Translations under genes and position numbers: made by a program
Source: Pseudomonadota bacterium
GTDB taxonomy: Bacteria > Pseudomonadota > Gammaproteobacteria > Steroidobacterales > Steroidobacteraceae
Direction: 5' to 3'
NCBI GenBank assembly: GCA_023423935.1
Contig: JAFAEQ010000003.1
Span: forward strand, 62,001 to 126,000
Length of the DNA: 64,000 nucleotides
Notes under the pieces: generated by a model
The model's input: the letters and a program-made list of their open reading frames with translations, nothing else
Told to the model about the DNA's origin: nothing
The model's database searches: none
Part shown: piece after piece, positions 35,372 through 44,026 of the stretch
Position numbering within the stretch: the stretch's first letter is position 1
How the letters are laid out: each line of letters begins with the position of its first letter

Positions 35372-36397
35372 CTACTCCGGCGCATAGATCTGATCGAAGC
35401 TCGCTCCGTCCGCAAAATGATCCTTCTTGGCTTTGCTCCAGCCGCCGAAGTCGGCGATGGTAAGCAGCCTGATCTTCGGGAACTGATGCGCGTACTTCGC
35501 AGCGACCGTTGCGTCGATCGGGCGATAGTAGTTGCGGGCGATGATCTCCTGCGCTTCCGGGCTGTACAGGTGCTTGAGATATTCAGTGGCGATATCGCGC
35601 GTACCTCGACGCAGCACCACTTTGTCGACCACTGCGACGGGAGGCTCGGCAAGGATGCTCTGCGAGGGAACGACGATCTCGACTTTGTCGGCGCCGACTT
35701 CCTTGAGCGATAGGAAGGCCTCGTTCTCCCAGGCGAGCAGGACATCGCCGATGCCCCGCTGCACGAATGTCGTCGTCGAGCCGCGCGCTCCTGTGTCGAG
35801 GACCGGAACATTCCTGTACAGCTTGCGCACGTATTCCTTTGCGGTCGCGTCCGAGCCGCCGGGTTGCTTCAACGCCCAGCCCCAGGCGGCCAGATAATTC
35901 CACCGTGCACCACCCGATGTCTTCGGATTCGGCGTGATGACTTCGACGCCGGGCTTCACGAGATCGGCCCAGTCCTTGATGCCTTTCGGATTGCCCTTGC
36001 GTACCAGGAATACGATCGTCGAGGTGTAGGGCGAGCTGTTGTGCGGCAGGCGCGACTGCCAGTTCACGGGCAGCATCTTGCCGTTGGTCACCAGCTCATC
36101 GATATCGCCTGCGAGGGCGAGCGTCACGACGTCCGCAGGCAGGCCGTCGATCACGGTACGGGCCTGCTTGCCCGAGCCGCCATGCGATTGCTTGATCTGC
36201 ACATCGCCACCCGTCTTCGCTTTCCAGTATTTGACGAACTCCTTGTTGTAGTTCTCGTAGAGCTCGCGGGTCGGATCGTACGAAACGTTGAGAAGCGTGG
36301 TCGTGGCGGCGTGCGCAATGGGAGCAAGACCCACTACGCAGATGCCCAGCGCCACTGCGGCCAGACGAGCAGGAAACGAATGAAGGAGTCTGCGCAT
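35372..36397 (-). CDS. sbp: Sulfate/thiosulfate ABC transporter substrate-binding protein
   Basis: Encodes 341 residues with a signal peptide (cleavage near AHAA). The mature N-terminus LLNVSYDPTRELYENYNKEF, then QSHGGSGKQARTVIDGLPADVVTLALA and NPKTSGGARWNYLAAWG, are the signature of the Sbp/CysP family, periplasmic proteins that bind sulfate or thiosulfate. No permease or ATPase gene (cysTWA) follows; the next gene converges. It lies 101 bases downstream of a TBDR and near a CysB-like regulator, all on the same strand. It may serve a transporter encoded elsewhere. Confidence 0.92.
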   Translation of the reverse strand: MRRLLHSFPARLAAVALGICVVGLAPIAHAATTTLLNVSYDPTRELYENYNKEFVKYWKAKTGGDVQIKQSHGGSGKQARTVIDGLPADVVTLALAGDIDELVTNGKMLPVNWQSRLPHNSSPYTSTIVFLVRKGNPKGIKDWADLVKPGVEVITPNPKTSGGARWNYLAAWGWALKQPGGSDATAKEYVRKLYRNVPVLDTGARGSTTTFVQRGIGDVLLAWENEAFLSLKEVGADKVEIVVPSQSILAEPPVAVVDKVVLRRGTRDIATEYLKHLYSPEAQEIIARNYYRPIDATVAAKYAHQFPKIRLLTIADFGGWSKAKKDHFADGASFDQIYAPE

Positions 36398-36498
36398 GAG
36401 GGTGACTCGATATGAATTCCCGGCTCAACCCGCCGGAGGTGCTGACGACGTGGAAGGGCAGGTGCCATTGCCTTGGCAACGGCACCTGTTGGAGCGGA

Positions 36499-38958
36499 TC
36501 AGAACGATGTGCGAACGGTCAGGCCGTACGTCCGCGGATCGCCGGGCTGCCCGATGACCAGGCCTGTGCTGCCCGATTGAGTGGACAGGAAGTCGAAGTA
36601 CTTCTCATCGAATGCGTTACGGGCCCAGCCATAGATTTCCCATGACTTGCCGAGCCGCACGCCTGCGCGGAAGTTCGCGATCGAGTACCCGTCGATGTCG
36701 GTGTAGATCGAGCGCGAGGGATTGGAGGAGAACTTCGACCGATAGAGCCCATCGAAGCCGAAGAACGCTGCGCCGTTGGTGCCGAACGACGGGACCGGCA
36801 GATCGTACTGGAAGCCGTAAGACGCGGAGATCTTCGAGATGCCCGGCAGCCATTGACCCGAGATATCGCACGACGGCGGGCTGAAACCGCCCGGCGTGCC
36901 TGGCGCGCTCGGGGGATTAGCTGCCGAAGCGGCCGAACCGCCCGAGAACTCGGGCGGGCACGGAGCATCCGGGAAGTTCGTGTATTCGTGATCGTTGTAG
37001 GCGCCGTTCAAATAGATGTTCAACGCATCGATCGGGCGCAGCGCGAGATCCACTTCAACACCGCGCACACGAATTTGTTTCGCGTTCGCCAGGTAGCCGC
37101 GGATGACGTTCGCCTGACTGTTGGTAACCGTCGCCTGGTAGTCGTCGATCTCGGTCCAGAACGCAGCGACGTTGGCCGTGAGTCGGTTGTCGAGCCACTG
37201 CGTCTTAATACCCGCTTCGTAGTGGTTCACCTTCTCCGGCTTCACTGTTTCGACCGCCGTGATCGGATTGTTGTTCGCATCGAGCGGCAGGCCGGACAGG
37301 TTGATGCCGCCTGACTTGAATGAGCGCGCGTACGTCACATAGCCGAGCACGTTGTCTGCGATGTCGTAAGAGGCAGTGAAGTCGCCGGACACGTTGGTGT
37401 CGTCGAACTTCGGCGTGTAGCTCTGGGGTGCGAGCACGCCGAGTTGCGCAGCGGTCAGCGGGGTGTTCGTGGCGTTCGTCACCGTCGCGATGTATTTGCC
37501 GTCCTTCTTGTCGTAGTTCACGCGCAGGCCAGGTTGCAGACGCAGATCGTCGGTGACGTGCCAGGTAAGCTGACCGAACACGGCGGCGCTGGTGTTTTTC
37601 AGGCCGATGTCGTTCTCCGCGCGTAGCCCATCGAGGATCGCCGGGTTGTTCGCATTCGCACCGCTCAGCAGCCAGCGGCTCGCCAACGCGCCCTGCTCCT
37701 GAACGCCATTGGTATCGACCGTCTGATAGAAGCCGTACACGCCGACGACGTAGTCGATCACATCGCCGGAGGCGGCATAGCGGAATTCCTGCGACCACTG
37801 ACGTTGCGTCGAGGGGTTCTCCGAGATGGTGGTGATCGGCAGGCCGATGTAGTCGCGATCGTTTGCGGGCACCCAGTCCCATTTGCGATACGCCGTGACG
37901 GAAGTGAACCGGCCGGGACCCACGTCCCATTCGACGAGCGCCGATCCGCCGCCGAAGTTCTGCTTCGCCGAGAGGTTTGCATCGAGGTCGGTCTTGCGAT
38001 CGAACGGATCGGTGCTGGGAACCTGATAGTTGGAGGCGGCAGCCAGCGCCGCATATTGGCGAGCGAGCGCACGCTGCGTCGAGCCTTCGCGCACATAGAG
38101 CTGACCGAAGCCGAGCGGATTCGAATGCGTGTAGTCGGCCGAGAAGGTGATGCTCAGATCCTGCGTCGGCAGCCACAACAGCTGGCCTTTGAAACCGAGG
38201 TTGTCCTGCTCGTTGATGTGTTTGCCGGTCGCCACGTTGTAGAGCGTGCCGTCACGCTCTGTGTACGAGGTGCCCAGCCGGAACGCGAGCTTGTCGGCGA
38301 TCAGCGGGCCGGAGACCGACGCCTTGCCCTGACGGAAGTTGTAGTTGCCATAGGTGATCTCCCCTTGCGCTTCGTGCGTGAAGGTCGGCTTGCGCGAGGT
38401 CACGTTGATCGCACCGGCGGTCGTGTTCTTGCCGTAGAGCGTGCCCTGCGGGCCGCGCAGCACTTCGATCTGATCGACATCGAGGAAGTCGAATGTCGCC
38501 GTCGCACTGCGCGCGTAATAAACCTGATCGATGTAGATGCCGACGCCCTGTTCGATGCCATCGTTGGTGAGGCCGAATGGCGCGCCGAGACCGCGAATGT
38601 TGGCCGCGGAGTTGCGCGGGTTGCTCGAGTAGAACTGAATGGACGGCTGAATCTGACTCAGCTTGCCGACGTTGAACGTGCCCGTGTTCTCGAGCTGAGC
38701 TGCGTTCACCACCGAAATGGCGAGCGGTACGTCCTGCGCCTGCTCTTCGCGGCGGCGCGCGGTGACGATGACGCTTTCGAGAGAGCTGTCGGCTTTGGCC
38801 GCTTCCGCTGCCGGCTCTGCACGCGCCTGAGTCGGCGCGACGGCACCAAGCACGCAGGCAACTGCGGCTGCGAGTACGAGCGACTGACCCAGGTGTTGAC
38901 CTGTCGCAGTACTGGATACAGAACCCGCAGTGGCTCCGAGCCGGATCGAAGAACGCAT
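36499..38958 (-). CDS. TonB-dependent receptor of the sulfur-type locus
   Basis: About 819 residues from ATG 38958, preceded by GGGGAGAG; the frame extends to 39012. The signal peptide is long and ends near TQARAEP. A TonB-box-like LESVIVTARRREEQAQDVPLA leads into the plug (DVDQIEVLRGPQGTLYGKNTTAGAINV), and the barrel ends in Phe (VRTSF). The Pro-rich loop NPPSAPGTPGGFSPP may be surface exposed. Position between a CysB-like gene and a sulfate-binding protein gene suggests uptake of an organosulfur compound, such as a sulfate ester or sulfonate. Confidence 0.92.
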   Translation of the reverse strand: MRSSIRLGATAGSVSSTATGQHLGQSLVLAAAVACVLGAVAPTQARAEPAAEAAKADSSLESVIVTARRREEQAQDVPLAISVVNAAQLENTGTFNVGKLSQIQPSIQFYSSNPRNSAANIRGLGAPFGLTNDGIEQGVGIYIDQVYYARSATATFDFLDVDQIEVLRGPQGTLYGKNTTAGAINVTSRKPTFTHEAQGEITYGNYNFRQGKASVSGPLIADKLAFRLGTSYTERDGTLYNVATGKHINEQDNLGFKGQLLWLPTQDLSITFSADYTHSNPLGFGQLYVREGSTQRALARQYAALAAASNYQVPSTDPFDRKTDLDANLSAKQNFGGGSALVEWDVGPGRFTSVTAYRKWDWVPANDRDYIGLPITTISENPSTQRQWSQEFRYAASGDVIDYVVGVYGFYQTVDTNGVQEQGALASRWLLSGANANNPAILDGLRAENDIGLKNTSAAVFGQLTWHVTDDLRLQPGLRVNYDKKDGKYIATVTNATNTPLTAAQLGVLAPQSYTPKFDDTNVSGDFTASYDIADNVLGYVTYARSFKSGGINLSGLPLDANNNPITAVETVKPEKVNHYEAGIKTQWLDNRLTANVAAFWTEIDDYQATVTNSQANVIRGYLANAKQIRVRGVEVDLALRPIDALNIYLNGAYNDHEYTNFPDAPCPPEFSGGSAASAANPPSAPGTPGGFSPPSCDISGQWLPGISKISASYGFQYDLPVPSFGTNGAAFFGFDGLYRSKFSSNPSRSIYTDIDGYSIANFRAGVRLGKSWEIYGWARNAFDEKYFDFLSTQSGSTGLVIGQPGDPRTYGLTVRTSF

Positions 38959-39165
38959 AACTCTCCCCTTGTTGCCGTTGAGCGGCGCAAGCGCGCCAAT
39001 GTGGACAGGCATCGTAAGGAGCGGGGGGTCAGCGATCAGTCGAACTCGCGTGACAAAGCGGTCACGCCTGCAGAAGGCAGGGTGAAACTTGGGGACCGTG
39101 CGCCGCCGCGAATTCGCCGCTATCGCCGGGTTGTTATGAGCTCATCGCCGGCAGTTAGGTTCGGG

Positions 39166-40140
39166 TCACTTGATCGGCACTTTGACGTCCGCGAACAGCG
39201 CGGCGATCTCTTCCTGAGAGTTGGCTGCCATGGAGCGATCGACGAGTCGACGATTCAGATGCGGAGCGAAGAGCTGCAGGAATTCGTACATGTAACGGCG
39301 CAGCAAGCCGCCGCGTGTGAAGCCGATCCAGGTGGTGTGAATCGGAAACAGATGCGAGGCATCAATGGCGACCAGATCGCGATCCTCACGTGGATCGACC
39401 GCGACGTCGGCGACGATACCTACGCCGAGTCCGAGTCGCACGTAGGTCTTGATCACATCCGAGTCGCGCGCCGTCAATGCGACGTTGAGAGTCAGACCCG
39501 CCTTCGTGAATATCTGCTGGAGCGAGGAAGGCCCGGTGAAACTGAACACGTACGTCACGATCGGATACTGTGCGAGCTGCTTCAGCGTCGGCTTCTTCAC
39601 GGATGCCAGCGGATGATCGAGCGGCACGACGATGTGCCGATGCCACTGATAGGCGGGCAGCAGCACCATGTTGCTGAACAAGCCTTCCGAGCCCGTGGCA
39701 ATCGCGAAATCGATGCGATCGAGCGCAGCCATTTCGGCGATCTGATCGGAGGTACCCTGATGCAGATGCACCTTTACGTTTGGATAGCGTGAACGGAACT
39801 GCTGGATCACCGAGGGCAGCACGTAGCGCGCCTGAGTGTGCGTGGTGCCGATCGACAGCGTGCCGCGATCTTCATCCTTGTGCTCGTCCGAGATCCCCTT
39901 GATGTTGTGGACTTCGCGCAGCACACGAATGGCACGATCGACGACGTGCTGTCCTGCGGGCGTCACCTTCGTGAGAGTGCGACCGCTGCGCACGAAAATA
40001 CGGAAACCGAGCTCGTCTTCCAGAAGCTTGATCTGCTTGCTGACTGCCGGTTGCGAGGTGTGCAGTTTCTCCGCGGCGGCAGTGATGTTGAGCCCGTTCT
40101 GGACGACGGCGGCGAGATAGCGCAGTTGTTGGAGTTTCAT
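39166..40140 (-). CDS. cysB: CysB-like LysR-family regulator
   Basis: Encodes 324 residues, the length of CysB. The N-terminal winged helix (MKLQQLRYLAAVVQNGLNIT, LHTSQPAVSKQIKLLEDELG) is typical of the CysB branch. The effector domain has the CysB-type TTHTQARYVLP and TYVFSFTGPSSL that contact N-acetylserine or sulfate in known members. It would control the TBDR and sulfate-binding genes directly downstream on the same strand, and probably other cys genes outside the window. It is divergent from the trp operon across an 820-base repeat-filled region. Confidence 0.9.
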   Translation of the reverse strand: MKLQQLRYLAAVVQNGLNITAAAEKLHTSQPAVSKQIKLLEDELGFRIFVRSGRTLTKVTPAGQHVVDRAIRVLREVHNIKGISDEHKDEDRGTLSIGTTHTQARYVLPSVIQQFRSRYPNVKVHLHQGTSDQIAEMAALDRIDFAIATGSEGLFSNMVLLPAYQWHRHIVVPLDHPLASVKKPTLKQLAQYPIVTYVFSFTGPSSLQQIFTKAGLTLNVALTARDSDVIKTYVRLGLGVGIVADVAVDPREDRDLVAIDASHLFPIHTTWIGFTRGGLLRRYMYEFLQLFAPHLNRRLVDRSMAANSQEEIAALFADVKVPIK

Positions 40141-40194
40141 GAGCGGAAGAGTCGATGATTCACTCTATTCTGGCAGATGGAAGGCCGGTGTAGC

Positions 40195-40610
40195 TGCAGG
40201 TGATCACGGTTGTGAAGGTGACAGTGATGAAGTGATGACAGTGATGGGGGTGATGGCGGTGACGAAGGTGATGAAGCCGGCCGACCGGCCGGCGTGATGA
40301 AAGTGATGTCCAGACCTCATCACTGGTATCACCGATATCACGCTCATCACCCCGACCGGCCTCACCGCCCATCACGATTCTGCCAGCTCCGACCTTCGTA
40401 GCTGGCCTCATTCCCCGGTATAGCTGGCGGTGATGAAGGGTGATGGCAGTGATGAAGGTGATGAAGGTGATGAAAGTGATGCCCAAGCCCCATCACTGGT
40501 ATCACCTCTATCACTTTCATCACTCCCGGCTGGGATCACCTCCATCACTTTCATCACTCCCAACGGGACATCACTTTCATCACCCCCGACCGGTCTCATC
40601 ACTCCCGACC
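40195..40610. repeat. GTGATG-type nonamer stem-loops upstream of trp
   Basis: Two head-to-head pairs: plus-oriented units (GTGATGAAG, GTGATGACA, GTGATGGCG) at about 40199-40300 and 40429-40480, each followed by the reverse complement at about 40314-40372 and 40488-40600. It fills most of the cysB-trp intergenic region and ends about 20 bases before the trp promoter -35 element. Confidence 0.85.
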
Positions 40611-40630
40611 TGGCCGGGGACCCGTACGCC

Positions 40631-40659
40631 TTGACGCCCTTGCCGAGGCCCAGTAATAC
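40631..40659 (+). promoter_or_regulatory. trp operon promoter
   Basis: TTGACG (40631-40636) and TAATAC (40654-40659) with 17 bases between. This is a near-consensus sigma-70 promoter. Transcription would start at about 40665-40669, at or a few bases before the trpL ATG. Confidence 0.8.
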
Positions 40660-40668
40660 TCCCGGCCC

Positions 40669-40719
40669 ATGTACACGCGTCAGATCCACGTTTCCGGCTG
40701 GTGGTGGCGGCACTCATAA
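40669..40719 (+). CDS. trpL: trp leader peptide with three consecutive Trp codons
   Basis: A 16-residue frame: MYTRQIHVSGWWWRHS, stop TAA. Three TGG codons lie at 40699-40707. It is followed by an attenuator hairpin and then trpE, exactly as expected for ribosome-mediated attenuation, where a stall on Trp codons favours the antiterminator. There is no room for a ribosome binding site if transcription starts where the promoter predicts, so translation is probably leaderless. Confidence 0.88.
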   Translation: MYTRQIHVSGWWWRHS

Positions 40720-40814
40720 GGAGAGGGCTGCTGGACTGACGCTGCGCGCTTAGAAAACGAATCGTAAGAACCCACAGAACCCATCTCCGAGCTCAAGGCC
40801 GGGATGGGTTTTTT
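40720..40814 (+). terminator. trp attenuator with antiterminator pairing
   Basis: Terminator: AACCCATC (40778-40785) pairs with GATGGGTT (40803-40810), with inner CCG/CGG pairs, followed by six T (40809-40814). Antiterminator: GGAGAGGG (40720-40727), starting directly after the leader stop codon, pairs with CCCATCTCC (40780-40788) with one bulged A. A ribosome at the stop codon would cover the first arm and allow termination; a ribosome stalled at the Trp codons would leave it free. I did not find a clear protector 1:2 hairpin. Confidence 0.85.
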
Positions 40815-40832
40815 GTTGGGCGAAGGAAAAAT

Positions 40833-40957
40833 CAGATGACCAGTGATAACGATGATGACGGTGATGCCGGTCCGAGGGGCGCGACACTCTCGCCGTGGGC
40901 CGGTTCGTCTGGCTGCCATCACTGACATCACTGATCTCACCGTCATCACGTTGACTG
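40833..40957. repeat. GTGATG-type stem-loop between attenuator and trpE
   Basis: Left arm (CAGTGATAACGATGATGACG and on, to about 40865) and right arm (CCATCACTGACATCACTGAT and on, to 40950) are degenerate reverse complements around a GC-rich loop. The hairpin ends four bases before ATG 40961, so it covers the trpE ribosome-binding region. Confidence 0.75.
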
Positions 40958-40960
40958 ACC

Positions 40961-42346
40961 ATGAAACCACCCTTCGACATTGCCGCCGATCTCGATACCC
41001 CGGTATCGGCCTATATGAAGCTCAAGCCCTTCAAGCCGCGCTTTCTGCTGGAGAGCGTCGAGGGCGGCGAGCGTCTGGCGCGTTACTCGTTCATCGGCTT
41101 CGGGGATTGCCTGGAGGTCCGGCTCGATGAGCGAGGATTGACGATCGATGGTCGCACCCAGCCGGCCCCGGACACGCAGGCGGAACTGCTCGACGCGCTG
41201 CGCGGTGCGCTGGCCAAAGCGCCACAACCCGCGCCGCACATTCCCGGGGTGCCCCTGCTTGGCGGGCTGGTCGGCGTCGCAGGCTACGATCTGGTGAGGC
41301 GTTTCGAGCGACTGCCCAACAAGTCACGAGTGCTCGAGCCGACACCTGAGGCTCACTATCTCGCGCCCCGTTCATTGCTGGTGTTCGATCATCTGACGCG
41401 CGGCGTCGCCTTGCTGCACGCGGGCAGCGAAGAGGAGCGGCTCGCGCTGCGCAAGGAAGTCGTGCAGGCGCTGCGAGGTCCGATTCCGACCTCGAACAAG
41501 CGGATCGCCTATGCGCCTGCAGTGGGGAGCCTCAGCGAAGCGGAATTCCTGAACGGCGTCGCGCGCACGAAGGAATACATTGCTGCGGGCGATGTGTATC
41601 AGCTGGTGCTCTCGGTGCGCTTCTCGGGTCAATGCAGTCTCGAGCCGTTCGAAACCTATCGGGCGCTGCGGCTGCTGAATCCGTCTCCTTATATGTACTA
41701 CTGCGATCTGGGCGACTATGTGGTCGTGGGCTCATCGCCGGAAGCGCTGGTCAAGCTTTCGGGCGGACGCGCACAGATGAGGCCAATTGCAGGCACGCGC
41801 CCGCGCGGTAACGACAGCGCACACGATGAAGCCCTGCAGCGCGAGCTGCTCGCGGATCCGAAAGAGAATGCGGAGCATGTGATGCTCGTCGATCTTGCCC
41901 GCAACGATCTCGGTCGCGTCGCAAAGGCCGGGTCGGTCGGCGTCAATCCCTATCGTCATATCGAACGCTACAGTCACGTGATGCACATCGTGAGCGGCGT
42001 AAATGGCGAGCTTGCGCCAGGCAAGGACGCGTTCGATCTGTTCGCTGCAGCGTTTCCGGCGGGTACGCTCGTTGGTGCGCCGAAAGTTCGCGCCATGGAA
42101 ATCATCGATGAGCTCGAGCCGGTGCGTCGCGGGTTCTACGGCGGCACCGTGGGCTACTTCGGCAACGGCGGCGACATGGATCAGGCCATCACCATCCGTA
42201 CGATGGTCTTCCGCGGCGACACCTACAGTTATCAGGCCGGCGCAGGCATCGTCGCCGACAGCATCCCGCAGATGGAATATCAGGAAGTCCTCGCCAAAAG
42301 CGCGATCGTGCGCCGCGCACTGGCCATGGCCGAGGAGGGACTATGA
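40961..42346 (+). CDS. trpE: Anthranilate synthase component I
   Basis: Encodes 461 residues, slightly short for the family. TrpE converts chorismate and ammonia (from TrpG) to anthranilate. RFLLESVEGGERLARYSFIG contains the LLES segment that binds feedback tryptophan. The chorismate-binding domain has GDVYQLVLSVRFS, SPSPYMYY-like NPSPYMYYCDLG, the PIAGTRPRG box and FPAGTLVGAPKVRAMEIIDELE. No ribosome binding site is obvious at ATG 40961; the start is close to the preceding hairpin. The stop overlaps trpG by four bases, so translation is coupled. Confidence 0.96.
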   Translation: MKPPFDIAADLDTPVSAYMKLKPFKPRFLLESVEGGERLARYSFIGFGDCLEVRLDERGLTIDGRTQPAPDTQAELLDALRGALAKAPQPAPHIPGVPLLGGLVGVAGYDLVRRFERLPNKSRVLEPTPEAHYLAPRSLLVFDHLTRGVALLHAGSEEERLALRKEVVQALRGPIPTSNKRIAYAPAVGSLSEAEFLNGVARTKEYIAAGDVYQLVLSVRFSGQCSLEPFETYRALRLLNPSPYMYYCDLGDYVVVGSSPEALVKLSGGRAQMRPIAGTRPRGNDSAHDEALQRELLADPKENAEHVMLVDLARNDLGRVAKAGSVGVNPYRHIERYSHVMHIVSGVNGELAPGKDAFDLFAAAFPAGTLVGAPKVRAMEIIDELEPVRRGFYGGTVGYFGNGGDMDQAITIRTMVFRGDTYSYQAGAGIVADSIPQMEYQEVLAKSAIVRRALAMAEEGL

Positions 42347-42951
42347 GCAACGCCACCCCAAGACTCTTGCTGATCGACAACTACGATTCCTTCACCTACA
42401 ACCTGGTGCAGGCCTTCATGGTGCTCGGTGCGGACGTGCTGGTGCATCGCAACGATCAGATCACCGTGGACGAAGCGCGCAAGTTGAATCCTTCCCATCT
42501 GTGCATCTCGCCCGGACCGGGCACTCCGCACGATGCGGGCGTGTCAATGAAAATGATCGAGGCGTTCGCTGGAGAGATTCCCGTGTTCGGCGTGTGTCTC
42601 GGTCATCAATCGCTCGTCGAAGTATTCGGCGGCAAGGTCGTGCGCGCTGGACGATTGATGCATGGCAAGACCTCGCTCGTGCATCACGATCGGCGCTCGA
42701 TCTTCGAGGACATGCCGGAGCCGTTCGAAGCGGGCCGGTATCACTCGTTGATCGCTCAGCCGGATTCATTGCCGGGTGAGCTCGAAGTCACGGCCAGGAC
42801 GGATGAAGGCGAGATCATGGGCGTGAGGCACAAGCATCTCGCGGTCGAAGGCGTGCAGTTTCATCCCGAAAGCGTGCTGACCCCGCAAGGCCCCGTGCTG
42901 ATGGGCGGATTTCTGAAGCAGCGTTCGGGTAAGCGGGGGCCAGCGGCATGA
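42343..42951 (+). CDS. trpG: Anthranilate synthase component II (glutamine amidotransferase)
   Basis: Encodes 202 residues. TrpG hydrolyses glutamine and passes ammonia to TrpE. The class I amidotransferase triad is present: Cys85 in VFGVCLGHQS and the His/Glu of VQFHPESVLTPQGP. The N-terminal LLLIDNYDSFTYNLVQ is canonical. It overlaps trpE by ATGA at its start and trpD by ATGA at its end (42948-42951). Because trpE and trpG are separate here, this protein could also serve 4-amino-4-deoxychorismate synthesis, as it does in some bacteria. Confidence 0.96.
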   Translation: MSNATPRLLLIDNYDSFTYNLVQAFMVLGADVLVHRNDQITVDEARKLNPSHLCISPGPGTPHDAGVSMKMIEAFAGEIPVFGVCLGHQSLVEVFGGKVVRAGRLMHGKTSLVHHDRRSIFEDMPEPFEAGRYHSLIAQPDSLPGELEVTARTDEGEIMGVRHKHLAVEGVQFHPESVLTPQGPVLMGGFLKQRSGKRGPAA

Positions 42952-43994
42952 ATGCGTTGCGCGACACGCTCGAACAGTTGCTGGAGCGCCGGCATCTTTC
43001 TCAGGAGCAGGCTTCGCAGCTATTGATGGCCCTGGCAGACGGCACGACTGCGCCGGCGATGGCAGGCGCGCTGCTCGTTGCGTTACGCAGCAAGGGTGTG
43101 ACGGCCGACGAGCTGCGCGGCTTTGCGACCACGATGCGCAGCCTTGCGCGGCGTCCTGTCGTTCCACCCGGCTCGCCGATCGTCGATATGGTCGGAACCG
43201 GCGGCGATGGCTCGGGCAGTTTCAATCTGTCGAGCGGTGCCGCGCTGCTCGTCGCGGCGATGGGCGTGCGCGTGGCCAAGCACGGCACCAGTTCCATCTC
43301 GAGCCGCAGCGGCAGTGCAGATGTGATTCGTGCACTGGGATTGCCATTACCGCTCAATGAAGAGCAATCCGGTGAATGTCTGGCTGCGACCGGATTCACT
43401 TTCTATTTCGCGCCGCATTTTCATCCTGCGATGAAGGCCATCATGCCGATCCGGCAGGCACTCGGTGTGCGCACTGTGTTCAACATGCTCGGACCGCTGC
43501 TGAATCCCGCAGCGCCGCCGTTTCATCTCATCGGCGCTTATCACATCGATGCCGCGGCGTTGATGGCGGACGCGCTGGCGGGCATGCCGATCGAGCGCAC
43601 CTACGTCGTTCACGGTCATCCAGGTTGGGACGAAGCGACGCCGATCGGACCTTTCACGCTTTTCGATGTGCGACCGGGTTCCGTCACGCGTTATGAACGT
43701 AGCGCCGAGGAGTTCGGCTTGCCGCCTTGCACGGTTGAGGAGCTCAAGGGCGGCGATGCAGCGCACAACGCACTGCATCTGCGCGCGGTGCTCGAGGGGC
43801 GCGATCGCAGCGCGCATCGCAATGCCATCGTGCTGCAGGCCGCGCTCGTGCTCGAACTTCTGGGCAAGGCGGACTCCGCACGGGCCGCTGCTCGCATGGC
43901 TGAAGATGCGATCGAAAGTGGCGCGGGTCGCATCGTGCTCGAGAAGCTCGCTGCCTTCGGACGCAGCGTAGGAGCCAACGCCGCGTTGGCCTGA
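42948..43994 (+). CDS. trpD: Anthranilate phosphoribosyltransferase
   Basis: Encodes 348 residues, a standard length. TrpD transfers phosphoribose from PRPP to anthranilate. The PRPP-binding GTGGDGSGSFNLSSGAA lies near residues 82-98. KHGTSSISSRSGSADVIRALG and FYFAPHFHPAMKAIMPIRQALGVRTVFNMLGPLLNP follow in the expected order. It overlaps trpG by four bases. A gap of 32 bases then separates it from trpC, the largest gap inside the operon. Confidence 0.97.
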   Translation: MNALRDTLEQLLERRHLSQEQASQLLMALADGTTAPAMAGALLVALRSKGVTADELRGFATTMRSLARRPVVPPGSPIVDMVGTGGDGSGSFNLSSGAALLVAAMGVRVAKHGTSSISSRSGSADVIRALGLPLPLNEEQSGECLAATGFTFYFAPHFHPAMKAIMPIRQALGVRTVFNMLGPLLNPAAPPFHLIGAYHIDAAALMADALAGMPIERTYVVHGHPGWDEATPIGPFTLFDVRPGSVTRYERSAEEFGLPPCTVEELKGGDAAHNALHLRAVLEGRDRSAHRNAIVLQAALVLELLGKADSARAAARMAEDAIESGAGRIVLEKLAAFGRSVGANAALA

Positions 43995-44026
43995 CGAATT
44001 ATTCGCATCATCACGGACTTAATTTT

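Noticed and set aside
37804..39792. A 662-codon open frame opposite the third TBDR and the cysB gene
   Set aside because: Antisense to two well-supported genes and spans their boundary, which no real gene would.
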